DNA of 17,970 nt from JAAYCI01 sp964550985 (GTDB taxonomy: Bacteria > Bacillota > Clostridia > Oscillospirales > Ruminococcaceae): positions 1-17,970 of the forward strand of contig CAZKBM010000066.1 in NCBI GenBank assembly GCA_964550985.1, written 5' to 3'. The position numbers and the translations under genes were made by a program. Shown piece after piece: positions 14,983 to 17,970 of the stretch (its first letter is position 1; the number at the start of each line of letters is the position of its first letter). The notes beneath the pieces were generated by a model. That model was not told the origin of the DNA and did not search any database. It worked only from the letters and a program-made list of their open reading frames with translations.

Positions 14983-15237
14983 ACCTTTTTCCCTTTTTCT
15001 TCAGCCCTGCATTTTACAGTATGAGAACAAACTGTAGCGCATAAATACGGGAAAAATCAAGCGCTGCATAACAGCTTCTACTCTGTATAAGAGTTTCTTA
15101 CAAAAGCCTACTGCACAGCTTTTTGAGAAACTCTAATAGCAAAAGTTTGTTGCGCAACCTTTTAAGAAACTGTAATAGTAGCGCTGGAGGAAGCAGCAGC
15201 AAAGACCCCTGTGCCTCTCAAGTGCGAGAGATTGTGA
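14983..15237. other. intergenic stretch with repeats, no gene seen
   Basis: After the DegT-like gene there is a pyrimidine-rich run and then AT-rich sequence with the 39-bp repeats described separately. Frames here are short and broken. It marks the change from the GC-rich operon to the AT-rich accessory segment. Confidence 0.4.
15090..15178. repeat. 39-bp imperfect tandem repeat with nested hairpins
   Basis: Two adjacent 39-base units, 15101-15139 and 15140-15178, match at 30 of 39 positions and both end in GAAACT[C/G]TAATAG. Each has AAAAG on the left and CTTTT on the right of its middle, so each can fold; the second has the 10-bp palindrome GTTGCGCAAC. The first unit is also wrapped by an outer 9-bp stem (15090-15098 with 15126-15134). 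It looks like a small mobile palindromic repeat or a regulatory array. Confidence 0.65.
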
Positions 15238-15648
15238 GTTCGCTACAACAAATTTGGTTTTGCACTTTACACAATGGACAAAAATGGAAATATCTGCTTT
15301 AATTATGACATGCTTATAGTAGATTTTTATTTGGCCACATACCGCAATATGGAGGCAAATCAATACCATGATGTAGGCGGAGGTTTGGGTGCATAGGACA
15401 GATGGTACGGTTTTTGGAGATGCAGGTGTGAACACGCTACCTCCATATGATTCCCACACAATGATTCCCACACAGACCTTTCTCAACGTCCACCTGCCCA
15501 CGATAGGGTGGTGACAGGTGTTGAGCATAACGCAAATAATGAGTTGGTCGCTGTAGGCACATCGTCTTGGGGGCAAGCTTGTTATGTTAAATATTCTGAA
15601 CTAGATCATTATTGGTCTGTAACATATCAGGTGATAGAATATGAATAA
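15238..15648 (+). pseudogene. broken 3' part of a secreted papain/C39-like gene (remnant 1)
   Basis: Three pieces in different frames read like one decayed protein. 15238-15396 ends in ANQYHDVGGGLGA; 15377 onward reads AEVWVHRTDGTVFGDAGVNT; then a perfect 14-bp tandem duplication (15447-15474) shifts the frame, after which it continues to TAA at 15646-15648. The last part contains HDRVVTGVEHNANNELVAV and SSWGQACYVKYSELDHYW. A His before a hydrophobic TGVE strand followed by SSWG resembles the His half of papain/C39-like cysteine peptidase domains, but that match is from memory and uncertain. The Cys half is missing. Its last 8 bases overlap the start of the lipoprotein gene, and its codons hold that gene's ribosome site. 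Confidence 0.5.
15447..15474. repeat. perfect 14-bp tandem duplication
   Basis: ATGATTCCCACACA occurs twice in a row. Fourteen is not a multiple of three; removing one copy joins the two reading frames of remnant 1. It therefore looks like the mutation that broke the gene, or a later slip in an already dead gene. Confidence 0.85.
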
Positions 15649-16504
15649 ACACAGCTCAATTGGAATTATCATCTTAACTATGACTGTTATTTTAGGAGGT
15701 TGCAGTACGAGTTTTCCCCAAAAATCAATTTTGTCTCAAAATGGAGGGAACCCAGAGGTTTCCTTACGGATTCCAACAGAAGATGAACGAGATAAATTTA
15801 ATAACCCTCCTCCTTATGATGAGTTTCTTGGAAGTATAGGTGGTATGTTTTATCCCAACTCATTTAGTAGAGAAGCCGCACAAGAGCTTGGTTTGGCAGA
15901 CGAAAGCGGCTATTATGATAGTTATTTTTATACACAAGATTTATATAGATATATAGCTGAATCATTGTTGTTTGATAAGCTCAATTTGGCCCACTATGAT
16001 AGTGTGATTGCAGAGACTGGACTTGCACCAAGAGATCAGGAGCACAGAATTTATTATCAGCGCATGAGCACCATGCCTACAGAATATATTTACCTTAGAA
16101 ATAATATCTATATTGAGCGTTTAAGCAAAAGCGAAATACAGCTATTTTTAGATGCCATCGATGGTGATAAGGCAGTAATAAACGATGAACTTATCGCAAT
16201 TGTGGAAAAAACTATGTCGTTGGTATTAAAGAAAAGTGTTGACCTGGAGAACAGCCATAATGTGAGGTATGGTCCGCCTGTTCCAGGATTGGAAGGCAAG
16301 CAGGTAACGAACAATACTCTTCTTTTTGAGTTAGCTTATCAGATCGAATATGATGAGAGCGGAAAGCGCGTTCAAGAAAGTAAGACCAATTCAGATGAAC
16401 AGTTACTTAACGAAACAATTCCCACACTGCAATCGGAATTGTCTGTATATGAGGAGATGCCAGTGAAATTTTTTCTAGGTAATGTCGTGGATCCTATGTC
16501 GTGA
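15641..16504 (+). CDS. predicted lipoprotein, copy 1 of a tandem pair
   Basis: A 287-residue protein of unrecognised family. The N-terminus is a lipoprotein signal: basic start, hydrophobic stretch and ILGGC with Cys21, so it should be lipid-anchored outside the membrane. The body is hydrophilic, with MFYPNSFSREAAQELGLAD, IYYQRM and MPTEYIYLRNNIYIERLSK as blocks shared with copy 2. ATG at 15641 has AGGTGA 6 bases upstream, inside the end of remnant 1, which it overlaps by 8 bases, so the two were once translationally coupled. Base composition is much richer in A+T than the operon, suggesting acquisition. A membrane-anchored immunity protein for the lost upstream partner is one inference; an ordinary lipoprotein of unknown role is the alternative. 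Confidence 0.82.
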   Translation: MNKHSSIGIIILTMTVILGGCSTSFPQKSILSQNGGNPEVSLRIPTEDERDKFNNPPPYDEFLGSIGGMFYPNSFSREAAQELGLADESGYYDSYFYTQDLYRYIAESLLFDKLNLAHYDSVIAETGLAPRDQEHRIYYQRMSTMPTEYIYLRNNIYIERLSKSEIQLFLDAIDGDKAVINDELIAIVEKTMSLVLKKSVDLENSHNVRYGPPVPGLEGKQVTNNTLLFELAYQIEYDESGKRVQESKTNSDEQLLNETIPTLQSELSVYEEMPVKFFLGNVVDPMS

Positions 16505-16593
16505 TTTCCTCTTGGGGACAAGCATACTACGTGAAGTATTCGGAACTAGATAATTATTGGTCTGTAGGATATCAGGTGATAGAATATGTATAA
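16498..16593 (+). pseudogene. 3'-end remnant of the same upstream gene (remnant 2)
   Basis: Starting within the last codons of lipoprotein copy 1 in another frame, it reads VVISSWGQAYYVKYSELDNY and onward to YQVIEYV and TAA at 16591-16593. It matches the end of remnant 1 nearly residue for residue. Only about 31 codons survive. It overlaps the start of lipoprotein copy 2 by 8 bases and carries its AGGTGA site, which may be why it was kept. Confidence 0.7.
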
Positions 16594-17434
16594 GCGCAAA
16601 ACGATAGGAATTCTTACCCTAAGTTTGATTTTTATCTTAGGGGCTTGCAGCATGAATTTTTCTCAAAAATCAATTTTATCTCAACATGGAGGATACCCAG
16701 AGCTTAACTTAAGGCTGCCCACAGAGGAAGAGCGAGAGGAATTCAACAATCCCTCCTACTCTGAGTGGGGCCCTAGCGGCTTTTTTTACCCCAATTCTTT
16801 TGATAAACAGGCAGCACAGGCACTTGGGCTTGCAGACAAAAATGGCTATTATGACAATTACTTTTTAGTGCAGGATTTGTACAGGCATGTGGCAGAAGCT
16901 CTGCTTTATGACGATCTCAATTTAGAAAAGTATGATGAAATGGTAAAACAAGCGAAAATTTTACCCAGGGATGAGGCAGATAAAATATATTATCAACGCA
17001 TGAATACCATGCCTACGGAGTATATCTACCTTAGGAATAATATCTATGTTGAGCGGTTAAGCAAAGAGGAAATACAAATATTTTTAAATGCTATTGAGGG
17101 CGATAAGGCAACTATAACTGATGAAATTGTTACAATTGTTAAAGGTACAATTCCAGTGATATTACGCTGTATTGAGGGGTTTGAAGATGACTATAAAGTG
17201 AATTATGGGGCAAATGTACCCGGACCTTATAGCAAAATAGTTGCAAATAATGCTCTACTTCTTGAAGTATCTTTCAGATTTGAAAACGATGAAAATGGTA
17301 AGCCGCTATTTGATAGAGAAGAAATCATAAATGAATTATTAAGACGTGAAATCATCCCAGCTATGCAAGAAGAACAGCCAGAATATGAAGAGATGCCAGT
17401 TGTGATATTTTTAGGTGAATGGGTAGACACCTAG
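16586..17434 (+). CDS. predicted lipoprotein, copy 2 of a tandem pair
   Basis: A 282-residue paralogue of the protein at 15641-16504, collinear along its whole length. The signal ends in ILGAC with Cys21, so it is also a predicted lipoprotein. Shared blocks include FSQKSILSQHGG after the cysteine, FYPNSFDKQAAQALGLADK, IYYQRM, the MPTEYIYLRNNIYVERLSK block and EYEEMPV near the end. Changes cluster in the region after about residue 185 and in the charged C-terminal part, which would fit adaptation to different partners. ATG at 16586 has AGGTGA 6 bases upstream. No recognised domain. The same inference as for copy 1 applies; the paralogy itself is clear from the sequence. Confidence 0.82.
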   Translation: MYKRKTIGILTLSLIFILGACSMNFSQKSILSQHGGYPELNLRLPTEEEREEFNNPSYSEWGPSGFFYPNSFDKQAAQALGLADKNGYYDNYFLVQDLYRHVAEALLYDDLNLEKYDEMVKQAKILPRDEADKIYYQRMNTMPTEYIYLRNNIYVERLSKEEIQIFLNAIEGDKATITDEIVTIVKGTIPVILRCIEGFEDDYKVNYGANVPGPYSKIVANNALLLEVSFRFENDENGKPLFDREEIINELLRREIIPAMQEEQPEYEEMPVVIFLGEWVDT

Positions 17435-17521
17435 TCAGTATTTGCTAACTATATGGAGGGCATAAATAGAATGCGGTATGGAGAAACACCTTAACTCAAT
17501 AGATAGCTATTGACAGTGCCA
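17435..17521. other. short gap between the lipoprotein pair and IS66 debris
   Basis: No gene seen. A 7-bp hairpin, TCAATAG-ATAG-CTATTGA at 17496-17513, is present without a T run, so it is a weak terminator candidate at best. Confidence 0.3.
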
Positions 17522-17676
17522 TTAAGATAGTGTCTTCAGCAAGAATTCAAGGCACCTGTAAGGATGTAGACTGTTCTCTTTGGTGGTCTCAATGACGGAA
17601 TACATCACGGAACTTGCGCGTGCACCAGCCGGGGTATTGGAAAACGGCCAGCATCTGCGGTTATGCTTACCAGAAC
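17522..17676 (-). pseudogene. IS66-family transposase C-terminal fragment, minus strand
   Basis: Read on the minus strand, it gives WPFSNTPAGARASSVMYSVI, then ETTKENSLHPYRCLEFLLKTLS and TAA. This is the usual end of IS66 TnpC (compare GRKNWLFSNTPAGARAS and IETAKENGLNPY). Only about 50 codons remain, and the upstream residues are not IS66-like, so the fragment is cut near 17670. It cannot be active. Confidence 0.78.
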
Positions 17677-17843
17677 ATGACCGCAAAAACTGGCTTTTCG
17701 CAAAAACACCACGCAGCACCAAGGCCGGTGTTATCATTTACAGCATCGTCGAGATCGCTAAAGAAAATGGTCTTGACCCTTACGACTATCCGGCCTATAT
17801 CTTCAAAAGCGTTCCCAACTTAGATATGTACAATGCGGCGTAG
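17677..17843 (+). pseudogene. IS66-family transposase C-terminal fragment, plus strand
   Basis: Reads DRKNWLFAKTPRSTKAGVII followed by YSIVEIAKENGLDPYDYPAY and a stop at 17841-17843. It is the same C-terminal region of IS66 TnpC as the minus-strand fragment beside it, but from a different element, and points the other way. The apparent open frame upstream to 17580 is merely the antisense of the minus-strand fragment. Confidence 0.78.
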
Positions 17844-17970
17844 GGCGTGGCGTTGTTCAGGTGGGTTTTCGCTCCATGGCAGCAAGCTTTCCAGGCTGTC
17901 GGTGAGCAACACTCACGAGACCATCCCGAGTTTTGTGTAAACCTCCAAATGATGTAAAATGGAAGCATCA
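17844..17970. mobile_element. IS66 downstream end and possible edge of another insertion sequence
   Basis: The bases after the IS66 stop hold no gene and probably include that element's right end, though I cannot fix its terminal repeat. From about 17928 the sequence GAGTTTTGTGTAAACCTCC and a second TGTAAAATGGAAG resemble the non-coding left end of IS256-type elements, whose transposase would start beyond the window. That resemblance is from memory and weak. Confidence 0.25.

Larger units (their letters stand above)
15555..17434 (+). repeat. tandem duplication of a remnant-plus-lipoprotein cassette
   Basis: The segment that starts in the SSWGQ codons and runs through the lipoprotein gene occurs twice, with the two ATGs 945 bases apart. 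The 3' 90 bases of the upstream gene are well conserved between copies, including the ribosome site and the 8-base overlap. The lipoprotein copies are diverged at many positions, so the duplication is old or the units arrived separately. Confidence 0.75.

Noticed and set aside
15133..15576. 147-codon minus-strand frame in the gap before the lipoproteins
   Set aside because: No ribosome site or family resemblance, and it is antisense to the decayed peptidase-like remnant.
17580..17843. 87-codon plus-strand frame as one intact gene
   Set aside because: Only its last two thirds match IS66; the first part is the antisense of the minus-strand IS66 fragment, so it is a chance fusion.

Overview
The window looks like part of a gut-type Clostridia chromosome (Firmicutes, Oscillospiraceae-like). 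Reasons: strong AGGAGG-type ribosome sites with some TTG/GTG starts, a class B sortase, GC-rich metabolic genes, U-tract terminators and IS66 debris. The taxon is inferred from style, not from a marker gene. No rRNA, tRNA or CRISPR array was seen.

Positions 1-1000: the last codons of a Thr-rich protein ending in an SPRTG-like sorting motif, a terminator-like hairpin, and a class B sortase whose N-terminus looks like a lipoprotein signal. A perfect 17-bp bidirectional terminator at 958-995 separates the sortase from the convergent operon.

Positions 1033-12491, minus strand: a ten-gene catabolic operon. In transcription order: a divergent NRAMP-fold transporter, an agmatinase/arginase-family ureohydrolase, a Gfo/Idh/MocA dehydrogenase, an M29/NicX-like metalloenzyme, a class V aminotransferase, a class I/II aminotransferase, a DHDPS-family aldolase that most resembles 4-hydroxy-2-oxoglutarate aldolase, a second class V (alanine/serine-glyoxylate type) aminotransferase, a second class I/II aminotransferase, and glutamate dehydrogenase. 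A consistent model is uptake of an amino acid or guanidino compound, removal of urea and amino groups, retro-aldol cleavage of a 4-hydroxy-2-oxo acid to pyruvate plus an aldehyde such as glyoxylate, transamination of glyoxylate to glycine, and regeneration of 2-oxoglutarate by glutamate dehydrogenase. The starting substrate is not known. A good promoter at 12732-12761, followed by a 12-bp palindrome at 12704-12715, sits ahead of the transporter. A GntR/FCD regulator (13034-13756) with its own promoter and terminator lies just upstream and is the likely controller.

Positions 13870-14982, plus strand: a DegT-like PLP enzyme divergent from the regulator, making five fold-type-I PLP enzymes in the neighbourhood.

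Positions 14983-17970: an AT-rich accessory segment unlike the operon. It holds a 39-bp imperfect tandem repeat, the broken 3' part of a secreted papain/C39-like gene, and two paralogous lipoprotein genes. Each lipoprotein gene starts 8 bases inside the 3' end of a remnant of the same upstream gene, as orphan toxin-tip/immunity modules do. The segment ends with two IS66 transposase C-terminal fragments in head-to-head orientation and possibly the edge of another insertion sequence.
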